From Hirsutella rhossiliensis (lineage: Eukaryota; Ascomycota; Sordariomycetes; Hypocreales; Ophiocordycipitaceae), in contig NW_025408669.1 in assembly GCF_020360975.1 (NCBI RefSeq), positions 4,588,001 through 4,652,000 on the forward strand: a stretch of 64,000 nucleotides of DNA. The letters are read 5' to 3'. Both the position numbers and the translations under genes were made by a program. The notes below the pieces were generated by a model. That model ran no database searches. It saw nothing but the letters and a program-made list of their open reading frames with translations, and was not told where the DNA came from. The first letter of the stretch is position 1. Each line of letters begins with the position of its first letter. Of this stretch, positions 1-11,640 are shown in pieces.

Positions 1-629
1 GCGTCACGAGCGGGAACAGAGGCCGAGATTTCAACGCATTTGCCCTGCCAGCGACGTTGGATCAGCAGCAATGCATTGGATGTACTTCGTACTTCCCCCT
101 TGGCAATCTCGAAACATGGACGCGCCTAAGCGTTGAATTCGACGATGACATCGACGATGACATCGACGACCAAGTTTCTTTATTTAGGCTTAAGAAGGCG
201 GTACTTAAAAGGGACCTGGGTACCGGGGGAAGCGACTGGTATTGACATGCTATTTCCAACAAAGTGCCGTCATAATAATCGATTCACGATGAACGTTCGG
301 GTCCCAGATGATCGCCAACTATATATTACCCCACATGTCGTCATCTGTACACACAACGTATGATTCCATGACGTGAAGACAGTACACACGTCAGCGGTAC
401 ATAAAAGAACCTCGGTTTAAATAGCAGGCAGGTCGTGGATTGAACCCCTGATGACGACCATTATTGTTCTAAATAAATCATCGCCACGTCTATACTCCAA
501 CTTATAGAGCATATTTCATGTATAAAACAAACTTAAAATTTCAACGACAAGCTATCCAGCACATCGGACCAACAACACCGACTCCACCGTTTCGCAAGCA
601 TTGGCAAAACCTCCGCAAACCCACGCACC
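1..629. other. intergenic, no gene seen
   Basis: Only short overlapping open frames are present and none shows a recognisable protein pattern. The part just before position 630 is AT-rich and then C/A-rich, as expected for the promoter and leader of the following gene. Confidence 0.5.
141..170. repeat. 12-bp tandem repeat, 2.5 copies
   Basis: Two full copies of GACGATGACATC and a partial third lie head to tail. The repeat opens short acidic frames on both strands that look like chance products of the repeat. Confidence 0.7.
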
Positions 630-1226
630 ATGGCTTCCTCTGCCCCCGGCGAATTATTTGAGCCGCGCCAGACCTCGTTAACATCCGACTACAAACCCGA
701 CCCGTCCCGATCCCTCAAGCTTTCACCACAACGTCAAGCCTTGGTCGACGACATCATCGCTCTGTACTCGTGCCAGCCCACTATCGAGCGTGTTAAGCGT
801 TACACCCCTGATTGCGTGTACGATGACCAATTCGGCTATGCCAATGACCGCTACAAGACGGCGGGACAGTGGTTCGCTTTGCCCAAGTTGTTCAAGGCCA
901 GCAAAAATATGGGCTACGAAATTACCAAGGATGGCAAGGATCTGATCCAGTTTAAAAACGAGCAAGAGTGGACGTTTCGCCTCATCCCCAAATCGGCCAC
1001 CCTTAACACTCTCGTGTCGTTGAGCCTTGACCCTGCGACCATAGACAAGGATTTTATCCAGGTCAAGTACCACAAGGAACAAGCAAACGAGAAGGATTAC
1101 AGCCACGAAGGGTTGGGCTTTAATTTCAAGAAGTGGCAAGCGGACCACGTAGCGGAGAACATAGATGCGGAGGAGGTAAACTACTTCAAGGACGACAAAA
1201 CTGCTGCGAAACTCGAGATTAAATAA
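630..1226 (+). CDS. NTF2-like (SnoaL-type) small protein
   Basis: Uninterrupted 198-codon frame with a clear start (CACC ATG G context). After a disordered N-terminus (about residues 1-25) the protein has an NTF2-like pattern. It starts with a helix containing QALVDDIIALYSCQPT and continues with VKRYTPDCVYDDQFGYAND, the usual 'D..FDDP' strand-loop of SnoaL-like folds. Beta-rich stretches around WTFRLIPKSATLNTLVSLSLD follow, and the protein ends in a charged tail. No signal peptide or membrane segment is visible. NTF2-like proteins range from binding proteins to small enzymes, so no substrate can be named. It stands alone next to a gene-poor region. Family level is moderately supported; the function is unknown. 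Confidence 0.65.
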   Translation: MASSAPGELFEPRQTSLTSDYKPDPSRSLKLSPQRQALVDDIIALYSCQPTIERVKRYTPDCVYDDQFGYANDRYKTAGQWFALPKLFKASKNMGYEITKDGKDLIQFKNEQEWTFRLIPKSATLNTLVSLSLDPATIDKDFIQVKYHKEQANEKDYSHEGLGFNFKKWQADHVAENIDAEEVNYFKDDKTAAKLEIK

Positions 1227-2059
1227 GCGTGACAATAAAGCTAGTTGCGCTCGAGAATGAGCTGTGGAAAAATGTAAAGTTTCACTCTTAGTAGAAGCTA
1301 AAGAGGCCCATATAGAAGTGAGATGATGTCTTTTCGGCTCACTCTACTCAGGCGGGTGAGCAAGTGCCGGCTAAGCAATGGCACTCCCCGAACTCTCTTA
1401 GGGAAAACGTTGAATCTCATAGCGGCCCCACGGGCACTGGATGAGGAGATGGAAACCAATGACCCTTTATTTGGGTACGTCGAGCTCTCTCAAAGACTCT
1501 ACTAGCCTAATCTTTACCCAGTTCCTGATCTCGTTCTGTGGCAACAGCAATCACGTTAAGTATTCCTAATACATTAACCCTTGCCTCTCTATGGATAGCG
1601 GCTCGTCGCCTCGGAAGTACAATCATCTATCAACTTATAAGAATCATCCCCTTTACATAAAGCATGGCTGGATTTTATAAGTCTTATCTTAAGGATATCT
1701 TTTAGCAAGAAGGGCTATAAGAGGAGTTAAAACGAGGTATAAAGAGCTGAGAAGTGGTAGTAGGAAGAAGAGGTGACAAGAGTTTCCAGTAGAAGTAGCG
1801 AAAGATAAGATGGAAATGCCGGTAACAGCTGGAAAAGAGGGGGAAAAGCTTAAGTCTTCCGTCAGACAGCAATGGCATGACTAGAGTCTTCCTCACGAAG
1901 TAACATCTCTACACAATCAGTAACATCACGCTGGCCGTTCACTTTTTTCCCATTTCCGAAGTACGCTCTTGTCGACCGCATCGCGCGATGGATTCTTGTG
2001 CAGGAGCGATATCCTTGAGCTAAGAATGGAGCATTCCGGTTTGTCGACTCGATTATTGG

Positions 2060-2960
2060 GTTTTATCTCCCGGCAAACATTTCCCACGAGTTGCATCCGA
2101 GGATGAAAGGTCCCTTCTTGCTCTATTGTCTTCGTCTCCCGCAGCACTACTGGCAAAGGAGTCTTCCGAGCCGCATAATGACTCTTGCAAGCCGAGGCTG
2201 CGATCAAGCTGATCGAGGACATTGGCGGCAGCCGTCTCGACGGTATTCAGAGAAGCGAGCTGCTTGGTATCTTCGTCATAGCCAATGCAGGCCACAGCAT
2301 CCTCGCGGCGTGTTTTCCTGAGTCTGTCGAGGCTCAGGGCCTTGGGCGACTTGGCACCATTTTTCTTGTTTCCCGGTTGCAAAAGATTAAGACGTAAGCG
2401 TAGGAACGTAGGGCGGGAGGCCAAAGACCATTCTGCTTGCACGGACACCTTTGCGGCCAAGCAACTAAATGCCTGGGTCGATGCTGGACTCGGTCCCGGC
2501 AGCGTCCTTTTTGGTTGGGAAGAGGGCAGCGTTGAGCCGCAGCGTGGTTCCAGGTCGAGGACGGGTGTAAGATCAGCGTAGGAGAGGCGACTGTGCCACC
2601 AAGGGCTGACCGAGGTTGCCAGGGTAGGAGGAAGTGGCAGCCGCCATGCGTCTCCTCGAGCTCGTCGAGCTTCTGCCCAAGGGCCTTCATGAGCTCTGCA
2701 TGGTACTTGATTTTTTTTGGTCTACTACGGGGAACGCCCAGTCCATGGGGATGCCGTTGAAGCCGCCGTCCAGCATAAGTTGAAAAGCCGTCTCGGCAAA
2801 TCGCTTGAGACGGAGGCGAGCCACGTCTTCTCCTCTCCCTTGGCCACCGTCCGATGGACAACACAGCCTCGGCATGATGGTCGGCCTTCTTGAAACGGGA
2901 TAGCTTCCCCAACTTGCCACCTACCTCGTCGACCGTGGTCCGAGTCAGAAGTAGGTCGGA
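2060..2960 (-). pseudogene. degenerate GH18 (class V, killer-toxin-like) chitinase
   Basis: Read on the minus strand, pieces of a family-18 chitinase appear in correct order but in different frames. Around 2910-2850, KLSRFKKA followed by VLSIGRW matches the '(K)xLLSIGGW' strand. At 2830-2725, RFAETAFQLMLDGGFNGIPMDWAF matches the '(D)GxDxDWEYP' active-site strand. At 2710-2640, YHAELMKALGQKLDELEE is the following helix, then HFLL and SYADLTPVLD. Around 2290-2240, YDEDTKQLASLNTVE matches the late 'SYDxxTxxxISYD' segment. At least three frame changes separate these pieces, one of them at a run of eight A/T bases (2710-2717). The DxxDxDxE motif reads NGIPMDWA, so the catalytic Glu and one upstream Asp are gone. 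The multiple breaks plus the lost acid residue mean a relic rather than a sequencing slip. The family assignment rests on eye matching only. Confidence 0.65.
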
Positions 2961-4086
2961 AGGAGACCCACGGGGCCAGGAGTAAGTCCCGCTGCGTTTC
3001 GTACACTAGGATCTCCGCGCATAATGATTCAGGAGCCCCTGACAGATTGGGGACATGGCTAGTGCCCTGGTCCCAGTAAGTAACCCAAAAAAAATTGAGG
3101 ATTCGCCGATGGGAAGCCTAGTCGCGATGAGACAGCCCGCGCAGGACAGTCCATCGGCCTGTGCATTGTGCGGGCGACCGAGCGGTGCCGGCTTGTATGA
3201 ATCAAGGAATTGGCGAAGAAGAATGATGATCGCCTCGTCAGCTACCAAGTGCATTTCAAATACGCATGGTACAGCGTCTGGTGAAGAGTCACAGTCCTGC
3301 AAGTCCATGTTGGACCATTGACGTGTCTGCGTGCCTGGGCTCGTCAGGACTTGCAAATCAGCGTGCAGGGTTTGTCATTTAACGAATGAATAGTTACGAA
3401 TCAGCCGATTTGACCGTTGCCCTCGCGTTAATAGTCGTCTGGCTCTGGCTGTGACCCTGTTAAAGAGCTTTCGTGCGGACAAGTAGAGACATGTCAGCAT
3501 TCAAAGAAATAACTATGCGTCAACACTTCGTACGTATTGATACACGCATCGGCAAAGAGTCGGCTGTTGGGCCGGCGCAAAGAAATATGCCGGCCAGCCC
3601 GTCCTTGTAGTATTAAAGGGTTATCCGTTTCGCTTGTCAACAGCCCTGTCGCCCCTATTCTCTCGCATGGCGTTTCAACGGGGCAGTAGCACGGGGATCA
3701 CGTAAGTAGAACCGGAAAAGGGCTCGCGGAGTGTATTGATTGATGAAGCCGGTGACGGTGTCTATTTGTAGTGGCCCCCTTTCCCTTCACTCTAGGTTCT
3801 TCGCGCTTCTTCGCCAACAGGAGCTACATTTAAGTACATGTGGTCTTGTGACCCTACAACCTGTAGCACTAACAGCTGGCACAATCTACTTGGTTACTTC
3901 TCGATTTGCCATTCCTCATAATTATCAAGGAATACTGAACATTCAATCTTGAAACAGACTGACCGTAGGGCTGCCCCTTTTGGCTAGACGGTCTCTCACC
4001 CTGGCGAGGGATCATAGCCGGGGTAGTGGGAGCGCGGGGGCTGTGCAAGCAACATTGAATACCTCGTCGAGGCATCGCCTATAATG

Positions 4087-4176
4087 GAGGCAATAGGAAC
4101 AGCCGGTGGTGGATAATAGAGGTCCCTATGGTACTTCTATATTGCCCATACTTCTATTGTCTCTACCCATTATTGC
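4087..4176. repeat. short inverted repeat (9 bp arms)
   Basis: GAGGCAATA and TATTGCCTC face each other across about 70 bp of low-complexity pyrimidine-rich DNA. It may be chance or a fragment of a MITE-like element; no target-site duplication was established. Confidence 0.25.
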
Positions 4177-4892
4177 CTCTTCTTTGGTGCTATTTGCTGC
4201 CTCTATCGCCTCTGTTGTATAAGGCCACCTCTGCATACGCTCACACCGGCAGTCCTTCTTTCTTAGCAAGCCCGCCTCGATCAATCAGATTGGCGAATGC
4301 CGTCTCCGTGGAGTCAGAAGGCGCTGCTGCTTGCTCGTTATTACCCATTATAGTACCTAGCAGGACATGTGGGTAGCCGAGGCAGGGGTTTTAGCCAAAC
4401 ATTCATCCCGTCATCCAGTGGTTAGTTCCGGAAAACTTCTCGAGCAGGCATCATGACTTACCGGCATAATGGGATGGATGTTTAACTCTCTATGCTGGCC
4501 AGGCAGCCATGACGAATTTGGCTCTACCACTAGAATGTTAGTATCTTGGCATGTTTCATGACTTGGTACACTTCGATTGACTAGATCTGTGCATCCTGTT
4601 GCCCAGGGCTGACTTAATAGTGAATGAAAATGGACCCTCGACATTATGCTCTGAGGCACTGCTCCGAGGTGGATGGTTGATGTTATCTGATTTTTTTGGT
4701 CATGATCGCCATCTGGGCCCTGAGCCTTGAGACTAGCAGATTATGCGTCGAGTCATAAATCGCGGTCAATGGTTGATAGTAGACAGTCAGACGTAATTGG
4801 AGGACGTCGTAGTACGTGTGTTGGACCAGAGGAGCCGCAACAAGTCCACTCCATCGGAGTCGGGGAGTTTGAGAGCCTGATTACTTCTTGTA

Positions 4893-4900
4893 CATATAAG
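4893..4900 (+). promoter_or_regulatory. TATA-like box of the toxin-like gene
   Basis: CATATAAG lies about 150 bp before the ATG at 5049, followed by a C/T-rich and CA-rich leader, the usual layout of a fungal TATA promoter for an inducible gene. Confidence 0.4.
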
Positions 4901-5048
4901 AGATCAATCTTCTCTTTCATTCTTCAATCAGCCTCATCGCAGCACACACGGTACCGGGGGTCACCCACCGTAGACGCACTCGTTCTTCAACACAAGACTA
5001 TACACTCATTTCCAACACAAGAAAAAACACTCGTTAACAAGCCCAAAG

Positions 5049-7318
5049 ATGCGCTGGGCCACACTCTTTGTCTCTACAGCCCCTTTATGGCTTTCATGGC
5101 TAGGGTCCGGCAATGCCAGTGCCTTACCAAAGTCTACTCTTGCCCGTCGACAACCTGGTCCGTCTGGGGAGTTTGTCTACCGTGGAGACGGAAGGTCCCC
5201 CCGGGAAGTCAGGGCAACGGACGGATTCCAGCCTCAAGGCCAAGGCTGGGAAAATCAGGAATCCTCGTACAATTTGAGTCGCCATTATGAGGCAGGTCCG
5301 GGTGGCTGCGGGTTACCTGACTCCGACGAGCCGGGTTTCGTCTTTCAAACTGCATATGTATCACTGGCACGACAAAGGTCAACGTCGGAAACATACGGCA
5401 GTTGGCTTTATGAGATTCGCGCTACACCAAATATCCTCGATGCCGGTTACGCAGAGAGTGAAGTTATGGCGTTGGGGGGTGTTCATTGGAGGCAGATACG
5501 GAGATACACACGGATGAGAAACACAGGGGACGACAGAGTTGATGAATCCGCTTGGATCAACAATCCGGACTACGATGTTGAATTATACGAACGGTCTGAG
5601 CATGCCGCCCGCTGCCTCGTCAACGACGAATATCCTTCGATATTTGAAAATGGGATACCTAGTGAATCCGACAGCGACAGCGGTTCCGACAGCGACAGCG
5701 ATTCCGAAGAAGACAATGGGGCCAGCAAGCCGGCTTATGGACGCGCATATGCAGCGGCGGATCGGTTTATGGACTCGACTGAAGGTATATTTGAACTTTA
5801 CGGCGCTTTCCCGCCTGAATTCAGGCCACCCCAACCTAGGGACGATATTCCCGGACCAGATCATCCAGTGCCCGAGGACAATGCTATAGATCCAGTACCG
5901 CCCGCAAATAATGTGGCCGAGCAGGGTAAGAGGCTCCCCTTCCCACGGAGACATCGGTCCGCATGCAGCACTCGTGCTAACAATCCCCAATGAAGTCGCG
6001 CGAGATCTGCAACACTATATAGATCTGGGCGAGGAAGAACTGGACCGAATGTTCCCCGAGGCCGACCAGCTGATGCGAGAAATCCTTGGCGAACTTAACC
6101 AGGGGGCTTGTCCCTCTTGGACCGATCAGTTCGGCAAGTCGAAGAGGTCGGACCTGGGAGTCGGACTGAGAACCCGCGACAAGGGTATAAGCACCCTGAC
6201 CCTGCCGGTGGAAAGCGTACTGAGACTGACGGTTTATAGGAAAACCAGGGGGCAACAATTGTTGCAAGATTCTCGCCAAAGTGAAAAGCAAGATGCGCAA
6301 GACTCCCCGAAAGTCAAAGAAACCCCCGAAGAACCAGGGACAGAAACCCCAAATGGCGCAGGACCAAGGACAGAAAAAGCCCCCAGCGCCTGCCAATATT
6401 GTCTTCTACGGCGACTACCTATGGCCGGAGGAGGCCGAGAAACTACGTGGATTCCTTCCTGCGGACACGACGCCGCCTGGTCCGACGTATGACGTTGAAC
6501 CGTCAGATCCGGCTGCCGCGCCGGAGGGAGAACAGGTCGACATCAAATGGGCTACGTACCTGCTTCCAACATTCCTGACCCTGGGTGCGGCGGCAAAGCA
6601 TGCAGCAGAGCTTGCTTCCCAGCATACTAAGGGCTTCAACGGCGTGGTATATGCCGTCCACGCCACGCCGAATATCGTCAACTCGGGGAATGAGTCGGCC
6701 GCCATCGGAGGAATCTTATGGTCTCAGGTAATAGGCTGGATGCAAGTGCCTGAAAATTACGCGCCTCCTCAACACGACGCCCGAGAGCGAGCTAATATAC
6801 AGCAACACTTTCAAAAAGCCTTCGAGGCGAACAAGGAGCTCTTCCGAAAGAACGATGGTTATGACAAGAAGTTCGACAGTTATAGCGCCACGGTAGATGT
6901 ACCGCAGAAATTCAGCTCGAGTCAGGACCTGGTAGGGTTTATGAATAAGAACGGAGTGGCCGTGGGCTGGACGGGCGGATTCCCCTTGTTCCAGGCTCCT
7001 CAGGCTATCACGGCTGAAGAGTCCAAGCAGGCCAAGGCCAACAACAAAGTCTCGGCTCCCCACGAACCAGGAACATGGGATAAAATAGGGGGTTGGATGA
7101 AGTCGCATATCTGGGCCGTTGCCCTCCTTCCCGCTGTTGCTGTACTTAACTTCATCCCTGGCGTGGGTGAGGCAGCCGACGCAGCCGAGCTCGCCGCTCT
7201 TTGCGCAGACTCTGTCGAAGGCATTGAGCTGACTGAAGTCGGAGGCTCTTCACTGAGCGAGGCGGCCTCGGGTCTCGGTCAGCTGCTCAAAGGCGCAGCC
7301 AAGCTCAAAGTTGCTTAG
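5049..7318 (+). CDS. secreted heat-labile-enterotoxin-A-like ADP-ribosyltransferase, two-module
   Basis: Predicted three-exon gene with introns at about 5926-5995 (GTAAGA donor, GCTAAC branch site) and 6185-6239 (GTATAA donor, TATAG acceptor); the frame is kept across both. It encodes about 714 residues. Residues 1-25 form a hydrophobic signal peptide. Module 1 (about 42-160) has the R-S-E ADP-ribosyltransferase pattern: Arg45 in VYRGD, a YVSLA strand near 103-107, and the E-x-E pair Glu136/Glu138 just before the ALGG turn. A Ser-Asp repeat with acidic residues (about 210-220) leads to a linker. Module 2, encoded around 6390-6760, repeats the layout (FYGD, then YAVHATPNIV, then IGGILW) but lacks the Arg and the second Glu. 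The C-terminus has a hydrophobic helical stretch (ALLPAVAVLNFIPGVGE). Such proteins are secreted and modify host targets by transferring ADP-ribose; the target here is unknown. It sits alone in a gene-poor region. Confidence 0.8.
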
Positions 7319-8097
7319 GCAACTTACCGCGATCCAGAGAGGGGGGGGAGGCGGGGGGGGGCGATGTATGGAGTGTTGGATTCACTAGGACTTTGAAGGG
7401 ATGGAGCCCCAAGCTTATTAGATATGAGTGGCAACCCGGTCATAGGTTGCGCAGAAAAGCCTTGAGCAACGAAGTTGGAAACTAGACGATGAGATAGAAG
7501 ACGAATGCGAGGCCTGCCATAGCTTTGCCCATATTGCAGCTGTCACTTTCTCGCAGGCCATCGTCGACTTCAGCTGCATCTTCCTTTTCAAAGCAAATCC
7601 AGAAACTTGAATCCGGCAGACCCTTTGGCTCTCTTCGTTGTCCCTTTCCTCCTTTCCCTGACCCCTGATTCCGTCTCGATAGTCGGTCGATAGTCGATAC
7701 TTTCTAGTTTCTACTTTCTACCCGCGGGGCTGTTCCATGGGCTGGGTGGGCGGCTCCTTCCCAATAGCAATCGACAACCCTATGGAGAATATGTAGACCA
7801 TCGCCATGCTGGTCAAGGCTGTACGACTTCTTCCCTCCTAGCGGGGGGGGCACCTCATGGACTTTCCGCCTCGACTTGTAAACACATTGTGGGGCTCGCA
7901 GGCTCGTAGGCCCAGTGTCGTTGTTAGTGGGGCAGTGGGGGCGGCTGGCAGCCACCGCCACCGTTGTGGGGGAAAATGTGCACCCCTCGCTTATCGATAA
8001 GGCGCCCGACTATCGTCAACTGGAAATTTTCCAATCCAACTTTCTCTCTAAGCTGCCCCGTCGTCAACGCTTTCTCGCCCCGTCACAGTGGCCGACC
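7319..8097. other. intergenic; BMS1 promoter
   Basis: No coding pattern is seen. There are two poly-G runs near 7341-7362 and another near 7843. The last 100 bp, rich in C/T, probably carry the leader of the BMS1 gene. Confidence 0.5.
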
Positions 8098-11000
8098 ATG
8101 GACGCGCAAGTGCACAAGCCGCACCGCAAGTCCAAGGAGAAGAAGCAGCAGCACACTGGAGGTATTTCCCTCGCCATCGTCTCTCCACAGCCGCAGCTCG
8201 CTCACCGCTCCATCCAGACCGCAACCCCAAGGCCTTTGCCTTTTCCAAGCCAGGCAAGCTTCAGCGGACAGCCGCCCGGTCTCAGGATGTAAGCAGGCTT
8301 CTTCTCCCTCGTCACCCATCTCTTAACACCAGCCTCTCCCTAGATCAAAGAGAGGCGGCTTCACGTGCCCCTCGTCGACCGACTACCCAATGAAGCCCCC
8401 CCGCGCCTCGTCGCCATCGTCGGCCCCCCTGGCGTCGGCAAGACAACCCTCCTCAAATCCCTGGTCCGCCGGTATGCCAAGGAGACAATCGCCGATCCCC
8501 AGGGCCCCATCACCGTCGTCATCTCCAAGAAGCAGCGCCTCACCTTCGTCGAATGCCCCAACCAGCTCGAGGCCATGATCGACATCGCAAAGGTCGCCGA
8601 CATTGTCCTCCTCATGATTGACGGAAACTATGGATTCGAGATGGAAACAATGGAGTTCCTCAACATCCTCGCCGCCACCGGCATGCCCGGCAACGTCTTC
8701 GGCATCCTCACCCATCTCGATCTCTTCCGCAAGCCCCAGGCCCTCAAGGACGCAAAGAAGCGTCTCAAGCGCAGGCTTTGGACCGAGCTCTACCAGGGCG
8801 CCCACCTTTTCTATCTCTCGGGCGTCATGAATGGCCGATACCCCGATCGCGAAATCCACAACCTCTCCCGCTTCCTCTCCGTCATGAAGAACCCCCGCCC
8901 TCTCGTCTGGCGCAACTCGCACCCTTATACCATCATCGACAGCTTCCGCGACATCACACACCCCTCCAAGATCGAGCAAGACCCCAGGTGCGACCGTTCC
9001 ATCGTCCTCTCGGGCTATCTGCGCGGCACAAACTTCGCCGCTCAAGGCCAGCGCGTCCACGTCGCAGGCCTTGGAGACTTTACTGTCGCAAACATGGAGC
9101 TGCTCCCTGACCCGTGTCCCACCCCTTCCATGGAGCAGGCCCTGGCGAAAATGACGGGCAAGACTGGGCGCCGGCGACTAGACGAGAAGGAAAAGAAGAT
9201 GCATGCGCCCATGTCGGATCGAAGCGGTCTGAAAATCGACGGTGATGCCATCTGGATCACACGAGACAAGGGCTTCACGTTTGATAAGGACGACGACGAT
9301 GCCGAACGGGGCGAAGGAGAAGAAATGATCATAGGTCTTCAAGCTGAGCGCAAACTACTCGGCCAGACGGACGACGGCGTGCAGCTGTTTTCTGGCGGCC
9401 AAAAGGTTACAGAGGTGGTTGAGGAGGACATGGGGAGGAAAACTCAGCGAAAGGCCCGCTTTGTCGAGCGAGACGAGTCAGAAAGAGAAGGGCATGAGGC
9501 CGCCGACGATGAGGGCTTCGTCAGCGGCAGTGACGACCAAGGCTCGGATGTCGAAGTGGATGAATTCGACGAGAATAAGGCCGGCAAATTGTTTGACATA
9601 TTGGGAAAGGATTCTGAAAAAGCCAATGGGGAGGAAGACCTTGCGTTTGCCGACAGCGACTCGGACCTGGGGTCCATGTCGGACGCAGATGAATTCTTGG
9701 AAGATGACGAAGAGATTGATTCCGACGAGGAGGCCGCTGCCCTGCGATGGAAAGAAGGCATCGTCGAAAAGGCCAGGAAGCTTCACGGCAGAAGACGGTC
9801 ATACCACACCGGCGATCTTGCGAGGTACATCTACGACAATTCACTCAGCCTGCAAGATGTTCTCAAGAGATGGAGAGGCGAGGATGACGAGCATGACGAG
9901 GAAAACATCGAAGAGGATTCCGATGACGACGACTTCTTTAAGAAGACGTCGGAGGAGCAAGAGGAAACGGCCGAGGACAGGTCAATACCGGTATACGACT
10001 ACGAGAGCCTGGTGGCCAAGTGGACGGAGCCGGACAATGTGGAGGCGTTGCGCAGGAGATTTACGACGACCAAACTAGGCAGAGATGACGGCGACGGCGA
10101 GGATGACGAGGAGTGGGGCAGCGATGGAGACGCGGAGAGTGACGACGGTGACGGCGTCTTCGAGGACCTGGAGGCTGGCGAGGCTCCCAAGCAAGAGCCG
10201 GCAGACGACATCGCTGCCGAGCGCGAAAAGAATGCCAAGCGGAAGGAGGAGCTCAAGACGCGCTTCGAAGAGGAGGACAGGGACGGCTTCCTCAACGACA
10301 AGGCAAACGCGCGGCGAGAGGGGGGCAACATGCATGAGTTTGGTGAGGACGAATGGTACGACGCGCAAAAGGCCATGATCCAGAAGCAGCTCGACATCAA
10401 CAAGGACGAGTTTGAGACGCTCGACGAGCGGCAGCGGGCGGCCGTCGAGGGGTACCGGGCGGGCAAGTACGCCAAGCTGGTGCTCGACGGCGTGCCGGCC
10501 GAGTTTGTGACGAGGTTCAGCGCCCGGCTGCCTGTTGTCGTGGGCGGACTGACGCCGACCGAGGACCGGTGGGGGTTCGTGCAGGTGCGCATCAAGCGGC
10601 ACCGGTGGCACAAGCGCATCCTCAAGACAAATGACCCGCTCGTCTTCTCGCTCGGGTGGCGGCGCTTCCAGTCGCTGCCCATATACAGCATCTCGGACTC
10701 GCGCACGCGCAACCGCATGCTCAAGTACACGCCCGAGCACATGCACTGCTTCGGCACCACGTACGCGCCCCTCATCGCGCCCAACACGGGTTTCGTCTGC
10801 TTCAACTCGCTCGCCGCCGACACGCCGGGCTTCCGCATCGCCGCCACGGGCACCGTCCTCAGCGTCGACGAGAGCACCGAGATTGTCAAGAAGCTCAAGC
10901 TCACGGGCCACCCCTACAAAGTGTTCAAGAACACGGCCTTCATCAAGGACATGTTCAACTCGGCCCTTGAGATTGCAAAGTTTGAGGGCGCCTCCATCAA

Positions 11001-11640
11001 GACCGTCTCGGGCGTCCGCGGCCAGATCAAGCGCGCGCTCGCCAAGCCCGAGGGCCACTTCCGCGCCACCTTTGAGGACAAGATCCTCCTCAGTGACATC
11101 GTCTTCCTGCGCGCCTGGTACCCCGTCAAGCCCCACCGCTTCTACAACCCGGCCACCAACCTCGTCGGTTGGCAGCCCATGCGCCTGACGGGCGAGGTGC
11201 GCCGCGACCAGGGCCTGTCCGCGCCCCAGCCCAAGAACAGCCAGTACCGCAAGATCGAGCGCGAGACGCGCCGCTTCAACCCGCTGCGCGTGCCCCGCGC
11301 CCTCGCCGCCCAGCTGCCCTTCAGGTCACAGATTGTCCAGACCAAGCGCCAGCGCCGCCAGACGTACATGCAGAAGCGCGCCGTCGTCCTGGCCCCTGGC
11401 TCCGATGAGAAAAAGGCCCGTGCCCTCATGCAGCAGCTCCTCACCGTCCGCAACGACGCCGCCGCCCGCCGCCGCGCCAAGAAGGACGAGTCCCGCGCCG
11501 CCTTTCAGAAGAAGATGGCCGACAACCTGCAGAAGAAGGAGGCCAGGGAGAAGCGCGAGTCCAAGGAGTTTTGGCGCAAGAATGGCAGGAAGAGGAGTGC
11601 CGGTGAGGAGGGCGGCGGAGGCGGCAAGAGACGGAAGTAG
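8098..11640 (+). CDS. BMS1: ribosome biogenesis GTPase BMS1
   Basis: Nucleolar GTPase of the SSU processome needed for 18S rRNA processing and 40S assembly, working with RCL1. Three exons are deduced: 8098-8161, 8218-8288 and 8344-11640, with introns of 56 and 55 bp. They encode about 1143 aa, close to the yeast length. The start is fixed by the conserved basic N-terminus (HKPHRKSKEKKQQHTG) followed after the first intron by NPKAFAFSKPGKLQR. The P-loop GPPGVGKTT is at about 72-80 and the G4-like THLD is further on. A long acidic middle (D/E-rich, about 300-680) and the conserved C-terminal AARP2CN/DUF663 region (RHRWHKRILKTNDPL, GWRRFQSLPIYS) follow. The end is a basic coiled coil. No defects are visible. 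Confidence 0.95.

Larger units (their letters stand above)
1227..5048. other. gene-poor accessory stretch
   Basis: About 3.8 kb without an intact gene. Open frames are short and change frame often. Several segments (about 1250-1900, 3360-3960, 4090-4250) are clearly richer in A/T than the housekeeping genes to the right, which fits decayed repeats or TE remnants. The only recognisable content is the broken chitinase listed separately. A short inverted repeat, GAGGCAATA near 4087 and TATTGCCTC near 4167, brackets about 70 bp and could be a scrap of a small inverted-repeat element. No transposase or reverse-transcriptase motif was found. Confidence 0.5.

Noticed and set aside
420..450. tRNA-like T-arm (GGTTCAATCC on the minus strand)
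   Set aside because: The flanking bases do not pair as a T-stem and no A-box or acceptor stem is found.
3055..3321. 88-codon frame with Cys pairs (CALCGRPSG)
   Set aside because: Looks finger-like at first, but there is no partner His/Cys spacing and the frame ends quickly in degraded DNA.
10075..11136. 353-codon frame on the minus strand within BMS1
   Set aside because: Antisense shadow of the GC-rich BMS1 C-terminal region; no domain pattern.
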